A DNA stretch of 64,000 nt from Rhabdophis nuchalis (Eukaryota; Chordata; Lepidosauria; Squamata; Natricidae), in NCBI GenBank assembly GCA_039707465.1, contig CM077644.1, positions 217,067,462-217,131,461 of the forward strand, in the 5' to 3' direction. Numbering within the stretch: the stretch's first letter is position 1; each line of letters opens with the position of its first letter. The notes beneath the pieces were generated by a model that saw only the letters and a program-made list of their open reading frames with translations, had not been told where the DNA came from and did not search any database. Of the stretch, positions 39,701 to 45,815 are shown piece after piece. The position numbers and the translations under genes are program-made.

Positions 39701-42700
39701 GCAGTTCTGAATTTGCATTTGTGCCGTGCGATAGCACTGTTGCTGTTTATACAATTTATTCAGGAGACCTAATAACTACGCTTAGGGGACATTATAGTTC
39801 GGTTGATTGCTGTGTCTTTCAACCTAATTTTCAGGTAAGCGAAGCCATCTGGAGAATTTTAGGTTATTTAAGCATGACACCAAACAGGTTTTCCTTAAAA
39901 CACTCAGCTATATTGAGAATATGGTCCCTATAAGGATTATATGCAGTAGAGTTCAAGTGAATTTCAGTTTAAGAAGGCAAAGCCTTTTGTGTTTTTCTAG
40001 CATTTAAAGTATAGTAAGAGAATGACTATTTCTATTTATGGTATTCCAGTTGAGCGATTATGGTTAATAGAGAAATGATAATGTATTTCTTTAAGATTAT
40101 TCCTTCCCATTAACAGCAGGTCTCATTTGTGCAAAAAAAGATTCTGCTATGTATTTAAGAGGCTATAATAGGGAATTCAACTGGTATATTGGGGATTCAA
40201 CTGGTATATTGGGGATTCAACTGAGAGCGGTGTGGTGGCCTAGCGGTGCCTCCCACTCAGAAGGTTGAGCGTTCAATCTTAGGTCGTTGCAGGTGTTTTT
40301 CTCCTAGGGTGCAAAGAAAAAATATTTGCTGCCAACTCCGCATGGCATCAGGAAGAGCATCCGGCTAGTAAACTCTCAGCTTCATCTAATCACCCAAACT
40401 CTACCCCAAATTAAGGGATTAGAGGATCTTTATGATTTTAAACTAAATATATTGAAGGACCCAGATTCTATCTTTGAAGTTGCAAAATAAAACAAGTATG
40501 CTTGAGATCCCATTGAGTGCTCCTAATCAGATCGACTAATACTGAACTAGATGGTCTAACAGCCTGATCTGATTTAAAGCAACTTCCTGTCTTTAGAGCA
40601 GTCTACCATGTCAGCACTACAATAATGCTAGTACACAAATTAAGGTGAGGTTCTCAATTAGGGAAATGTATAATGAAAAATTATAAGCTTTGGTCTTATA
40701 GCCATTTGGTCTAGACAATTGAATTTTTGAATATGTTTTAAATAATCCTAATGACACTTGACTTATTATAATAAGTGTATTATGAAAGTTAATATCACTC
40801 ATGAACTCTTTACAAATGTTAAATTGTATTTTTGCATTACATTGAGATGACATTAACTTTGCAAGTCTTTGGAGATTAACATCTCAAGCTTATTTATTAT
40901 TCATGTGGATTAGAAATGTTGGTAGAAGGAGCATTTCTAAAAACTTTCTTTAAAATGCAAACTGTGTATAATGCAGTTTCTGGCCACACATTTTAAACAT
41001 TTTGAAAATTGAAAGGCTGGGACACTTTTCATGCATTTACATTTCCTCAATTGAAATGTTAGTTTATGCAGTGTTTCAGGTTTTTTTCAAGATCTGCAGA
41101 ATGTATTTTTATATTAATATATGAAAATTGGGATAAATATGCTAATTTAGAAATAAATATGACTTGTCATAGGATGCCTTTTTTGGAAGTGTCTTATCCC
41201 AACTATTTTACAGCCAAGAACAGTTCTTAAAGCATCTTTAAAAACTGTTGCAGCAACAGATAAAGAGACAGCGTAGCCCACAGCTGGATAGAGAGCAGTA
41301 CAAAAGGCTCAGAGGAGACACTCCTAAGTAAAGGAGATAATGGGGGGGGGGGGGGATTGTAATTTAAATTATTTGTTTATATTGATTATGACTCCTGCAT
41401 GGTTTATTGTTCAAGGCCAACATCTATGGAGCATGAGAAATAATATTCTGAACTTGTTTTGTGGGCATATCTTGAAAGGTCTGTCTCATTAGTCATTAAA
41501 AAAGTTCTTTCTTTAAATAGAATGACCACTTTCCCCAGCTTAAGTCTTTCAGTAATGGACTGCACATTTTATAATTCTAGAAGTGATTGAAGTTGTAATC
41601 CAATATAACCAGGGGGGCTCTGCTACCTCAAGACAGAAATGAATAAATGACCATGTTTATTTTAATTTATTTTAATTCATTATAAATATATTTCAAATTT
41701 ATTAGCTTTAGGTATAACCGTTTCACCAACAAATACCACAAGATAACTAATAATAATACAATAATATTTAAAAAACAATTATCAGAATTTAAAAATTGAT
41801 ATTTTTAAAAAAAAGATATAACTGATTATCCAAACCAGCATTCAAGCCACTTTATACTCTGATAGCAATAGCACTTAGACTTCTATACCACTTCACAGTG
41901 CTTACAGCCCTCTCTAAGCATTTTACAGAGTCAGCATATTGCGCTCAACTATCTGGGTCCTCATTTTATTGATCTCAGAAGCATGGAAGGCTGAGTCAAT
42001 CTTGAGCCTGGTGAGGTTTGAACTGCCAAATTATAGGCAGCCGGCAGTCAGCAGAAGTAGCCTGCAGTGCTGTCTACAGCTTAGCCAAGTGTTTCAAAGC
42101 CTGGAAGAAGGTAGCAAAAGGCCTTTGCTCATATTTCTATTAAACAGTGATAAGATAAGAGAAGGGTGCCTTCCAAATTGCTTAACCATACATATTACAA
42201 TTTTTTTAGATAGCCCATTCTTGGCTTATACAGGCCTTTATATAGTCTCTGGATCAAACCAAGCCTCTTCGTGCTTTTTTTTTGCTTTGTACAGTTGTAA
42301 CTTAGGAAAACACAAAATCTGCTTATTATGAAGGAAGTCTTGTTGAGCTTATTGGAGCTTATTTCTGAATAATATTTCCCTGTCAGCCCAACTGAAATGG
42401 CTAACGTAGCATGCTGAGGTGCCCAGATGCAAGGATAGTGTCTTTCCTTATTCAGCATTACTTAACATTATTTTGTTTGTTTCTTAATGGCAGGAACTTT
42501 ATAGCAGTGGCAGAGATGGCAATATTCTCGCCTGGGTGCCATATTTGAGGGAACCAGAACCTGATGATATTCATTCTGAAAAGGTAAACAACTTTAATTG
42601 TCTTAAGGTTGGAACTGGAGAATTTATAGATAAGGACATAAGGTTCTTATCATAAGGTCTCCCCCTATCACCATAAGGTCTCCTCATGGTGCCGTCGACT

Positions 42701-43710
42701 GGTGACACCCAGGGGGAGAGCATTCTCTATGGGAGCACCTGTCCTCTGGAACGAATTGCCCCCGGAATTAAGAACTATCCCTGACTTACGCACCTTCCGC
42801 AGTGGTCTCAAAACCTTTTTCTTCCAACAAGCTAGGCTGGCATAAAACATGATTTTAAAATTTAAATTTTTATTATTTTAATCAGGGTTAGTTTGGGTTT
42901 TTTCCACGTTTCAGCCAATAATTTAATTATGTATTTTAAAAGCCTTCTTTTAACTTTTATATATTTGTTTTTAGTCTGGCTGTACACCGCCCTGAGTCCT
43001 TCAGGAGTAGGGCGGTATAAAAAACCAATAAACTCTCTCTAAACTCTCAAAACATGAAAGGAAGAAATGCTTGTCTGTTTTTCTAGTAAGCAACACGGAC
43101 TTGTCACTAATGGGATGATAGTTAATTATAGCTCCTTATGGCAAGTTGCTGTCTCATCTTGTACTGATTTGAGGTGTGATTGGATTGATTCTATAGGTTC
43201 ATTATATTTGTACTAAGGCAAGGAAGACAGACTCAATATTTAGAAATGTGTGTTCTTTACATTCCAAACAAGGGAATGGCTTCTATTTCTTATCCTTCCA
43301 GTATGTGAAAAAGTTAAGGTATGGGATAAAACACGTGCAGAATGAAAAATGCTGGTTGAAGCATGACTTGTTTGTAACTTCTTAGCTGCTGTTCTTAAGG
43401 AAAGAACTTTAAAGCAAACAAGAAGGATTTTACTTTCAACTAATTCACATGAGTAGTTCCTAGCAGTCTTGGTCATAAGCCTGCCTTTACCTATATATAA
43501 TGATTTCCATAGAACTGTACAATAATATAGCAGAATTATTTCCGCTGGTGATGGTAGTCATGGAGATTGATAGAGACAGAATCCATTCACAAGTTAATTT
43601 TCCATAATTGTAATCCCTTTTTTCCCTTTATTTTTTAGTTGCCTTCTAAGCAGTGCTTAAATTCTGCATATGAAGATGCATGGAGCAGCAGTGATAGTGA
43701 AGCTGGATGA
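6096..43710 (+). CDS. ERCC8: ERCC8 (CSA) gene: WD40 DNA-repair ubiquitin-ligase receptor, 12 coding exons
   Basis: Coding exons: 6096-6172, 10463-10558, 12265-12366, 13748-13871, 16846-16927, 17865-17933, 20095-20161, 27243-27346, 28810-28934, 39637-39834, 42494-42583, 43639-43710. They total 1206 nt, giving 401 residues plus a TGA stop; human CSA has 396 residues and also 12 exons. Every junction is GT-AG and phases agree throughout. WD-repeat signatures are visible: [13 protein letters not shown] (exon 3), [10 protein letters not shown] (4), [10 protein letters not shown] (7/8), [10 protein letters not shown] (9), GRDGNILAW (11). The N-terminal helix [11 protein letters not shown] is the DDB1-binding segment in human CSA. 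The acidic tail [12 protein letters not shown] is conserved. Known role: substrate receptor of the nuclear CUL4-DDB1-CSA E3 ligase, which acts at stalled RNA polymerase II in transcription-coupled repair. Trp362 matches human Trp361, the UV-sensitive-syndrome site. The gene looks intact, with no premature stop. Identification rests on recalled similarity to human CSA and is very strong. Confidence 0.97.
6490..7000 (-). mobile_element. Non-LTR retrotransposon 3' fragment (CR1-like RT C-terminus)
   Basis: The minus strand reads [20 protein letters not shown] then [20 protein letters not shown] and [13 protein letters not shown]. This ALGL-LELRR-DL and WN-LP pattern is the C-terminal extension of CR1-type pol proteins. 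The reading extends back to about 7000. It is a different family from the CR1 next to it. ERCC8 intron 1. Confidence 0.65.
7001..8065 (-). mobile_element. 5'-truncated CR1 LINE with open RT frame
   Basis: A minus-strand frame from 8065 to 7085 shows [30 protein letters not shown] and [12 protein letters not shown], then [20 protein letters not shown] and [20 protein letters not shown]. These are classical CR1 pol motifs with catalytic FADD. The N-terminal part of RT and the endonuclease are missing. The CR1 3' UTR (GGTCCCTTCCAACTCTG on the minus strand) and a TATTGTATT-type tail lie at 7001-7084. About 320 residues are open, so it is fairly young. ERCC8 intron 1, antisense to the gene. Confidence 0.9.
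8183..8410. repeat. Imperfect long inverted repeat, mobile-element-like
   Basis: Left arm TTTTTTCAAGAGGCAACTGG and right arm CCAGTTGCCTCTTGAAAAAG are complementary. Pairing continues through GAAGCTTCTTCAGCTCTGAC and GTCAGAGCTGAAGAAG. The outer ends are GTCCCAA and TTTGGGAC. A shorter relative lies at 44776-44852. ERCC8 intron 1. Confidence 0.7.
8411..10462. other. ERCC8 intron 1, remainder
   Basis: AT-rich intronic DNA up to the exon 2 acceptor. I see no further gene, SINE or LINE with confidence. Weak direct repeats such as TAGATACTGACATGTAGTAT near 10310 are the only local structure. Confidence 0.4.
10463..10558 (+). CDS. ERCC8: ERCC8 coding exon 2
   Basis: The acceptor is a T-rich tract ending AAAG at 10462. 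The exon encodes residues 26-57, including [16 protein letters not shown] and [11 protein letters not shown], which closely match human LELNKDRDVERIHGGG. The donor TA|GTATGT splits a Tyr codon (phase 2). It begins blade 1 of the WD40 propeller. Confidence 0.96.
10820..10925 (-). repeat. Interspersed repeat shared with 41862
   Basis: GTCAATATGCTGACTCTGAA, ACCACTTAGAGAGGACTGTA and CACTATGAAGTGGTATATAAG are the reverse complement of phrases in the copy at 41862-42085. Class not assigned. A (GT)n stretch lies just before it. ERCC8 intron 2. Confidence 0.6.
11052..11571. mobile_element. Tc1/mariner-type non-autonomous element with TA target site
   Basis: Terminal inverted repeats CTGTGTTTCCCTGAAAATAA and TTATTTTCAGGAAAACACAG differ by one base and are flanked by TA on both sides (11050-11051, 11572-11573). 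The interior is GC-rich, without transposase. A degenerate relative is at 61991. The 314-residue open frame crossing it is chance. ERCC8 intron 2. Confidence 0.75.
12265..12366 (+). CDS. ERCC8: ERCC8 coding exon 3
   Basis: The acceptor is TTTTTTTACAG. The exon completes Tyr58 and encodes [20 protein letters not shown] through CKVICSVG. The WD signature is SDGTIVLYD. The donor AAG|GTGTGT splits an Arg codon. Confidence 0.97.
12740..13025. mobile_element. CAGGTAGT-family repeat, partial
   Basis: Contains CCCCATTTTACAAACTCTTT, GCCACAGTTGTTAAGTGAAT and CATTGACTTTGCTTGTCAGA, which recur at 55350-55460 and in other members. Both ends are eroded. ERCC8 intron 3. Confidence 0.6.
13217..13345 (-). 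mobile_element. CR1 3' UTR remnant
   Basis: ACAGAGTTGGAAGGGACCTT and GCAGGTCATCTAGTCTAACT are the CR1 3' UTR, in the same orientation as the tail at 7020. ERCC8 intron 3. Confidence 0.75.
13748..13871 (+). CDS. ERCC8: ERCC8 coding exon 4
   Basis: The acceptor is TTATAG. The exon encodes residues from Arg92 to Gln133, including [20 protein letters not shown] and [14 protein letters not shown]. This is almost identical to human CSA. The donor CAG|GTAAGT is perfect consensus, phase 0. Confidence 0.97.
14190..15015. mobile_element. Repeat with GC-rich terminal hairpins flanking a CTAC-rich array
   Basis: GATAGCCCAGCGTTGTCCGG at 14190 and CAGCCACGCGTTGCTGTGGC at 14523 are hairpin-capable GC-rich blocks. 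The second, with the 60 bp after it (GTCTGGTTAAATGGCCAACC, GTGTGTAGATCTACACCTGC), recurs at 58760. Both copies continue into CTACCTAC/TGTATTTCTCC arrays and end with an ACTTTCGGAGATTAGCGG or TTTTTGAGATTAGTGG phrase before TACATTTTTATATATAT. Such hairpin-ended repeats are often Helitron-like; that class is inference. ERCC8 intron 4. Confidence 0.55.
14623..14747. repeat. Short CTAC/TGTATTTCTCC minisatellite
   Basis: About three irregular units of CTACCTACCTACTGTATTTC followed by TCCCTC/TCTATCCCT. The same unit builds the arrays at 18558 (reverse complement) and 58857. Confidence 0.75.
15158..15480. mobile_element. Partial element with TATAAGACG terminus
   Basis: TTTTTTTTGCACTATAAGAC followed by GTACCTAGTTTAGAAGAGGA resembles the left end of the element at 18484. 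No matching right end was found. A G-run of about 16 lies near 15415-15430. ERCC8 intron 4. Confidence 0.45.
15528..16035 (+). mobile_element. Decayed non-LTR reverse transcriptase fragment
   Basis: With several frameshifts and stops the plus strand reads [52 protein letters not shown] and [13 protein letters not shown]. The order of NDYR-VAL, R-QYVKLG and PLLFSLYTND-like blocks marks an RT domain of another non-LTR family than the L2-like and CR1 copies (Rex-like is a guess). Heavily degenerated. ERCC8 intron 4. Confidence 0.65.
16036..16845. other. ERCC8 intron 4, remainder
   Basis: AT-rich intronic DNA leading to the exon 5 acceptor; no repeat or gene recognised. Confidence 0.4.
16846..16927 (+). 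CDS. ERCC8: ERCC8 coding exon 5
   Basis: The acceptor is CAATTTATAG. It encodes [20 protein letters not shown] then TRHCLIA, residues 134-160. The human equivalent has [23 protein letters not shown]. The donor GCAG|GTTTGC is weak at +3 and +4 (phase 1). Confidence 0.94.
17865..17933 (+). CDS. ERCC8: ERCC8 coding exon 6
   Basis: The acceptor is a strong polypyrimidine tract ending ATTACAG. It encodes [20 protein letters not shown] and ILQ, matching human [17 protein letters not shown]. The donor CAGG|GTATTT has a weak +5 (phase 1). Confidence 0.95.
18484..19569. mobile_element. TA-flanked inverted-repeat element (TATAAGACGCACC family) with internal satellite
   Basis: Left end CCGTATTTTTTGGTGTATAA GACGCACC and right end GGTGCGTCTTATACTCCGAA AAATACAG are complementary at 25 of 28 positions. 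Both flanks are TA (18482-18483, 19570-19571). A second GACGCACC block follows the left end. The interior is a purine-rich satellite (18558-18975) then a unique stretch with pseudo-repeated GGCCTGTTT and CCCCAGGAGC segments. No transposase. Tc1/mariner-type by TA duplication; family not assigned. ERCC8 intron 6. Confidence 0.7.
18558..18975. repeat. Purine-rich higher-order minisatellite (GTAGGTAG / GAGAGAAATACAGTA)
   Basis: Units of AGAGAGAAATACAGTAGGTA followed by GGTAGGGAGAGAG or GATAGGTAGAGGGATAGAG recur about ten times with length variation. Its reverse complement is the unit of the arrays at 14623 and 58857. It sits inside a TA-flanked element. Confidence 0.85.
20095..20161 (+). CDS. 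ERCC8: ERCC8 coding exon 7
   Basis: The acceptor is TTTTTAG. It encodes [20 protein letters not shown] then TG, with a Ser codon split by donor AAG|GTAAAA. It matches human [20 protein letters not shown]. At 67 nt it is the smallest internal exon. Confidence 0.95.
21283..21540. mobile_element. Interspersed repeat related to the GGTGGGTTC MITEs
   Basis: Starts GGTTCTGGAGAACCGGTAGC and ends GAACCGGTAGTAAAAAAAAT then TGAATTCCACCACTG. The AACCGGTAG block recurs and matches phrases at 3865 and 54680. Likely non-autonomous hAT-like. ERCC8 intron 7. Confidence 0.55.
21545..23130. other. ERCC8 intron 7, AT-rich stretch
   Basis: No gene or repeat boundary recognised. ATATATAT-type simple sequence near 22800-23050. 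Confidence 0.4.
23131..24544 (+). mobile_element. 5'-truncated L2-like element, RT frame broken
   Basis: Homology starts at [53 protein letters not shown] and [10 protein letters not shown] are present. Deletions near 23935 and 23955 remove parts of the GLPLRCT and [10 protein letters not shown] regions and shift the frame; the coding remnant resumes to a stop at 24317. The 3' UTR ends in TCTAA repeats (24523-24544) rather than (ATT)n. Sense orientation in ERCC8 intron 7. Confidence 0.85.
24545..27242. other. ERCC8 intron 7, remainder
   Basis: Contains a CT/GA-rich stretch at 24640-25080, a GC-richer block near 25770-26050 and a CAGGTAGT-family scrap (26700-26975). The open frames here look like chance. 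No exon seen before 27243. Confidence 0.4.
26700..26975. mobile_element. CAGGTAGT-family repeat, eroded
   Basis: Phrases AATTGCAGTCATGTGACCGG, TTGCCAAATATTGAAATATG and GATCATGTGATTGCAG correspond to the GATCACATGACC and TTGGCAACTG blocks of other members. ERCC8 intron 7. Confidence 0.4.
27243..27346 (+). CDS. ERCC8: ERCC8 coding exon 8
   Basis: The acceptor is TTTTTCTTTTAG. It encodes [20 protein letters not shown] and [14 protein letters not shown], residues 206-240. Against human CSA there appears to be one extra residue near the EKSKAASEA loop, which explains the +1 numbering offset of later conserved residues. The donor GCAA|GTAATA leaves phase 1. Confidence 0.95.
28810..28934 (+). CDS. 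ERCC8: ERCC8 coding exon 9
   Basis: The acceptor is CCTTATAG. It encodes [20 protein letters not shown] and [20 protein letters not shown], residues 241-282, with WD signature [10 protein letters not shown]. The donor CTG|GTAAGA is strong, phase 0. A 10.7-kb intron follows. Confidence 0.97.
29909..30492. mobile_element. hAT-type non-autonomous element with 8-bp target duplication
   Basis: Left end CCAGGATGGCGAACCTATGG CACGTGTGCCACAGG; right end CCAAAAATGGTTTGTCATCA CTG. The flanking 8-mers CTATACAG (29901-29908) and CTATAAAG (30493-30500) agree at 7 of 8. The GATGGCGAACC terminus is common in squamate hAT MITEs. The interior has near-repeated CCTCCGGAGG-type segments. A degenerate relative lies at 35799. 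ERCC8 intron 9. Confidence 0.75.
30625..30973 (+). mobile_element. Sauria-type tRNA-derived SINE
   Basis: The tRNA-like head has A box GATGGCTCAGTGTCTAAGAC and B box GGTTCAAATCC. The body includes CAGTTCGAAAGCATGTAAAA, AAATAGGAACCCTCTTTGGT and CATGCCGACCACATGACCAG, ending CCCCCTAGAGCCAG...GACTAGCAC. These are hallmarks of the SINE family whose 3' end matches Bov-B LINEs. Nearly full length. ERCC8 intron 9, sense. Confidence 0.9.
31105..33714 (+). mobile_element. Near-complete L2-like element, pol broken by frameshifts, (ATT)n tail
   Basis: Begins inside the endonuclease domain at DFNLPSVG; the EN C-terminal motifs [12 protein letters not shown] and [10 protein letters not shown] are present. 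A long frame (31614-33170) then carries the linker and the whole RT core: [36 protein letters not shown]. One extra G in the run at 33002-33006 shifts the frame in the GLPLRCT region. Coding resumes in another frame to a stop at 33438, including [10 protein letters not shown]. The 3' UTR ends in about 90 bp of (ATT)n. Frame changes near 31390 and 31570 also break the linker. ERCC8 intron 9, sense. Confidence 0.88.
33625..33714 (+). repeat. (ATT)n microsatellite tail of the L2-like element
   Basis: About 30 uninterrupted ATT units directly after the element's 3' UTR. L2-type LINEs typically carry such short-unit tails, so this is an expanded tail rather than an independent locus. Confidence 0.9.
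33985..34320 (+). mobile_element. L2-like 3' end fragment
   Basis: Reads [20 protein letters not shown] then [20 protein letters not shown] to a stop at 34120. A 3' UTR with TGTGCACCGCCCCGGGTCCC and an AT-rich tail follows. Only about the last 45 codons are kept. ERCC8 intron 9. Confidence 0.8.
34337..34443. mobile_element. Fold-back hAT-type MITE
   Basis: 107-bp palindrome from CGGTGTTTCTCAACCTTGGC to ...AGGTTGAGAAACACTG. Flanking 8-mers GCCTAAGG and ATCTAAGG agree at 6 of 8. Same family as 3269 and 46992. ERCC8 intron 9. Confidence 0.8.
34625..35592. mobile_element. CAGGTAGT-family ends around about 970 bp of other DNA
   Basis: Left end ACAGGTACTCCTTGACTTAC and right end GTAAGTCAAAGACTACCT are complementary family termini. 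The middle (about 34830-35340) holds unrelated near-repeated segments such as CATGCATGGAGAAAAGCTGA and CTATGCATGGAGCAGAGTTG. One interrupted element or two separate fragments are both possible. ERCC8 intron 9. Confidence 0.5.
35799..36047. mobile_element. Degenerate GATGGCGAACC-family hAT fragment
   Basis: CCAGTGATAGCTAACATTTG and ATGCCACAGGTTCACCAATA resemble the two ends of the element at 29909, inverted. Internal sequence is shortened. ERCC8 intron 9. Confidence 0.5.
36048..37589. other. ERCC8 intron 9, single-copy-looking stretch
   Basis: No gene or repeat recognised apart from a C-run of about 12 near 37127-37138. Confidence 0.4.
37590..37790 (+). mobile_element. Old CR1-like fragment
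   Basis: AGAGAGCTTGAAATAATTGA GATTGTTTAGCTTTGGAAAG resembles the CR1 ELG-LF-L-KRR segment, much diverged. ERCC8 intron 9. Confidence 0.45.
37791..39636. other. ERCC8 intron 9, remainder
   Basis: AT-rich intronic DNA up to the exon 10 acceptor; no gene or repeat boundary recognised. Confidence 0.4.
39637..39834 (+). CDS. ERCC8: ERCC8 coding exon 10 (largest)
   Basis: The acceptor is ATCTTTACAG. The exon is 198 nt, exactly 66 codons (residues 283-348), including [20 protein letters not shown] and [18 protein letters not shown]. Human equivalents are VNYGKVCNNSKKGLKFTVS and HYKTVDCCVFQSNFQ. The donor CAG|GTAAGC is strong. A second consensus donor, AAG|GTGAGC, lies 15 nt inside the exon. Confidence 0.96.
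40159..40215. repeat. Short tandem repeat GGGGATTCAACTGGTATATT
   Basis: Just over two and a half copies of a unit of about 20 bp, directly in front of the SINE-like sequence at 40214. ERCC8 intron 10. Confidence 0.75.
40214..40440 (+). mobile_element. tRNA-derived SINE candidate, different from the Sauria type
   Basis: GTGTGGTGGCCTAGCGGTGC resembles a tRNA A-box region and GAGCGTTCAATCTTAGG a degenerate B box. The body contains GCATCAGGAAGAGCATCCGG CTAGTAAAC. ERCC8 intron 10. Class inferred from the tRNA-like head only. Confidence 0.55.
40441..41861. other. ERCC8 intron 10, stretch without recognised features
   Basis: AT-rich; a G-run of about 13 at 41342-41354. No gene or repeat boundary seen. 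Confidence 0.4.
41862..42085 (+). repeat. Interspersed repeat shared with 10820
   Basis: ATAGCAATAGCACTTAGACT, CAGCCCTCTCTAAGCATTTT and GAGTCAGCATATTGCGCTCA, then GAAGGCTGAGTCAATCTTGA. The inverse of part of it is at 10820-10925. Class unknown to me. ERCC8 intron 10. Confidence 0.6.
42494..42583 (+). CDS. ERCC8: ERCC8 coding exon 11
   Basis: The acceptor is TTAATGGCAG. It encodes 30 residues (349-378): [20 protein letters not shown] then [10 protein letters not shown]. It holds the last WD signature, NILAW, whose Trp362 matches human Trp361. The donor AAG|GTAAAC is phase 0. Confidence 0.95.
42660..43045 (+). mobile_element. L2-like 3' end fragment
   Basis: The plus strand reads [20 protein letters not shown] then [20 protein letters not shown] and QARLA stop. 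A 3' UTR with GTACACCGCCCTGAGTCCTT follows. More diverged than the copy at 33985, so an older or different subfamily. ERCC8 intron 11. Confidence 0.8.
43639..43710 (+). CDS. ERCC8: ERCC8 terminal coding exon 12
   Basis: The acceptor is CTTTATTTTTTAG. It encodes [20 protein letters not shown] then EAG and TGA at 43708. The tail matches human [18 protein letters not shown] and confirms the end of the gene. The 3' UTR follows directly. Confidence 0.96.
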   Translation: MPSKQCLNSAYEDAWSSSDSEAG

Positions 43711-44115
43711 ATTCTTAAATGACTGTTAGCATAAAGATGATAAATTATCACACCAATTTTTTAACAAAGGATATTGACTATCAGGACCAGATACAGCTGT
43801 GGCTTTCAGATTCTTAACATAAGATTTCATGAATACTTTTCTTTTTTCTCTTTTGTCATTGGCAAATTTTACCCTACCAACATGTTTACATTTTTATTTA
43901 CAATGAAGTAAGATTGCATTTCTATGTATTTGCTCTCTGTAAAAATACAATGGACTTGCTCATATTTTGTTCTTCAGTGGACCTCAGTTACATTGATACC
44001 CATTCATGTGGCAAAATCTTTCTCTTAGGATTTCTTATACAGAGTTGCACTTTGTGTAGGTGTAATATTTTCATGGTTGGAAAAATAGGATATGAATAAA
44101 AGCTGAACATCTTTA
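43711..44115 (+). other. ERCC8: ERCC8 3' UTR
   Basis: This AT-rich, repeat-free sequence runs from the TGA to just past the first canonical AATAAA (44095). No other canonical AATAAA was seen between them, so a UTR of about 400 nt is inferred. The cleavage point near 44115 is a guess. Confidence 0.6.
44095..44100 (+). promoter_or_regulatory. Polyadenylation signal AATAAA for ERCC8
   Basis: Canonical hexamer in the context GATATGAATAAAAGCTG, 385 nt after the stop codon. Downstream sequence is AT-rich, with no strong GU-rich element visible. Confidence 0.6.
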
Positions 44116-45815
44116 AGAGTAATAATCTCAATTAATTGTCAAATTAAGAATGACAAAAATACGTACATAAGTTGCTTATAAAAACATAACTATTTGCCTC
44201 TCTATTAAGGGTCTCCATTTGGTCTCCAGTCCACATGACAGTGCCTTTAGATAGAAAAGATTCTAAGAGGACCTCAACCTCTTAATTTAGTCAGATACTG
44301 TTGAAAAGATGGATAAAACTGCTTTTTTGCATTGTACTTGACATCATACATTCCAGAGTTGCTGACAAATAAGTTTGGTTTCAGATGCATTAATATGCAA
44401 GATGTAGCTTTCGAGATGCTATTGACCTACAGCTTCCAAGACAGTATAGTAAATATAGTAAAATATGTTTACTATTCAGATCTTTCTGAATGAATATCAG
44501 TAAAGATATTAGTAAATTTACTATATTCTTTAAGTTCTTTCTTTTTCTACTTCAAAACTGAATGTTAGGTGCTTATCACATGTACAGCTTGCATGGGATC
44601 TAATATCTTAAATGTTTCCATCTTACATTTCTCAGTTTACAGCATGTTTTAAAATCAGTTGATATATGTTTCAGAACAAGATTAAAATACATGTCTCAGA
44701 GATAATTTCATGATTTCATATTGTCAGGACATGTTTTTCCACTAGAAATGCTGTGCAAAAGTGCTACTCCTGACTGTCCCAGAGGTGTTTTTTCAAGAGG
44801 CAACTGGACTTTCTGGAAAGTCTAGTTGCCTCTTGAAAAAGCACCTTTGGGATAATCATGACCTGGATGACTGAGAATCTCCATAAACATACTCCTGACT
44901 GACAACCTGAAAAATGAGTATCTCTGTCTGCTGGTAGGGCAAATGAGAAAGGCAGAGCTAGTATTTTCATTCATTTCCTTTACTGGAACTTGCTTACATT
45001 AAATATCTAGTGCACATTTGCTTCTTGTTGGGGGCTTCCTTTTATGTCAGGAATTGCAGAGAGTATGGCAAATGACCTTGAAAGAGATAAGAAGGAACCG
45101 TTGTCCAGGCAAAAGGGCCTAAAGTGTTCTTTAAGTCTAGAACGATGAGTTAATATTTAGGAGTAAATCAGGTAAATGCTTCCCCAATTCACTGAACTAA
45201 AAGAAAGATAAATAAATAGAGCACAATAAGATTTGCAAGTTTCTATCATTACAATCAATCTCAATCGAAGTAATGTTAGCCTACTTGTGGATTGATTTCC
45301 TGATCTGGTCTATCTAATGAGACTGACAGAACTACATATAGTAAATATGTATTAAGACTAGGAAAAATGGTTTAGTCACATATATAAAGGATAGGAATAT
45401 TTTCAACTCAGAGATTAAATTGACTTTGACAAGCATTTTAGAAATGTTTCTGTTGCTGATTTAAAGCTTCCATTGGCATGTTTCCCCATCACACATCTTG
45501 TTACTGTAGTATATTTAATTTTACACTTGCAACTCTATCACTAGAACACTAGAACAGTAAATCAATTCCACAGCCTTGCCATTCTCCTGAGAGCTTCTAT
45601 AATACTCTGCCAATATTGATGCCAATGGTTTTCTGGAAGACCAAGGGATAACTTGGTTGGAAGAAGCAAAAATATGGTCAAGAGCAACCAGTGCAGATGA
45701 ATCTGTAGGTATTCTCTTGTTTTGGGAGTGAGACACATCCCTAAAGATGGATGAACCATACTGATTTGGTCAACAGTGTAGAACATGGAAGAGATCAGGG
45801 CACATCTTTCTATCT
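44116..45815. other. Downstream intergenic DNA
   Basis: No gene recognised apart from the small inverted repeat at 44776. No ELOVL7-like exon was seen, although that gene lies downstream of ERCC8 in human. Confidence 0.4.
44776..44852. repeat. Short inverted repeat related to 8183-8410
   Basis: TTTTTTCAAGAGGCAACTGG ACTTTC pairs with GAAAGTCTAGTTGCCTCTTG AAAAAG; outer ends are GTCCCAGAGG and CCTTTGGGA. It is a collapsed version of the 8183 repeat lacking the middle. Confidence 0.75.

Noticed and set aside
41939..42331. 130-codon plus-strand frame in ERCC8 intron 10
   Set aside because: Starts inside an interspersed repeat shared with 10820 and has no recognisable domain.
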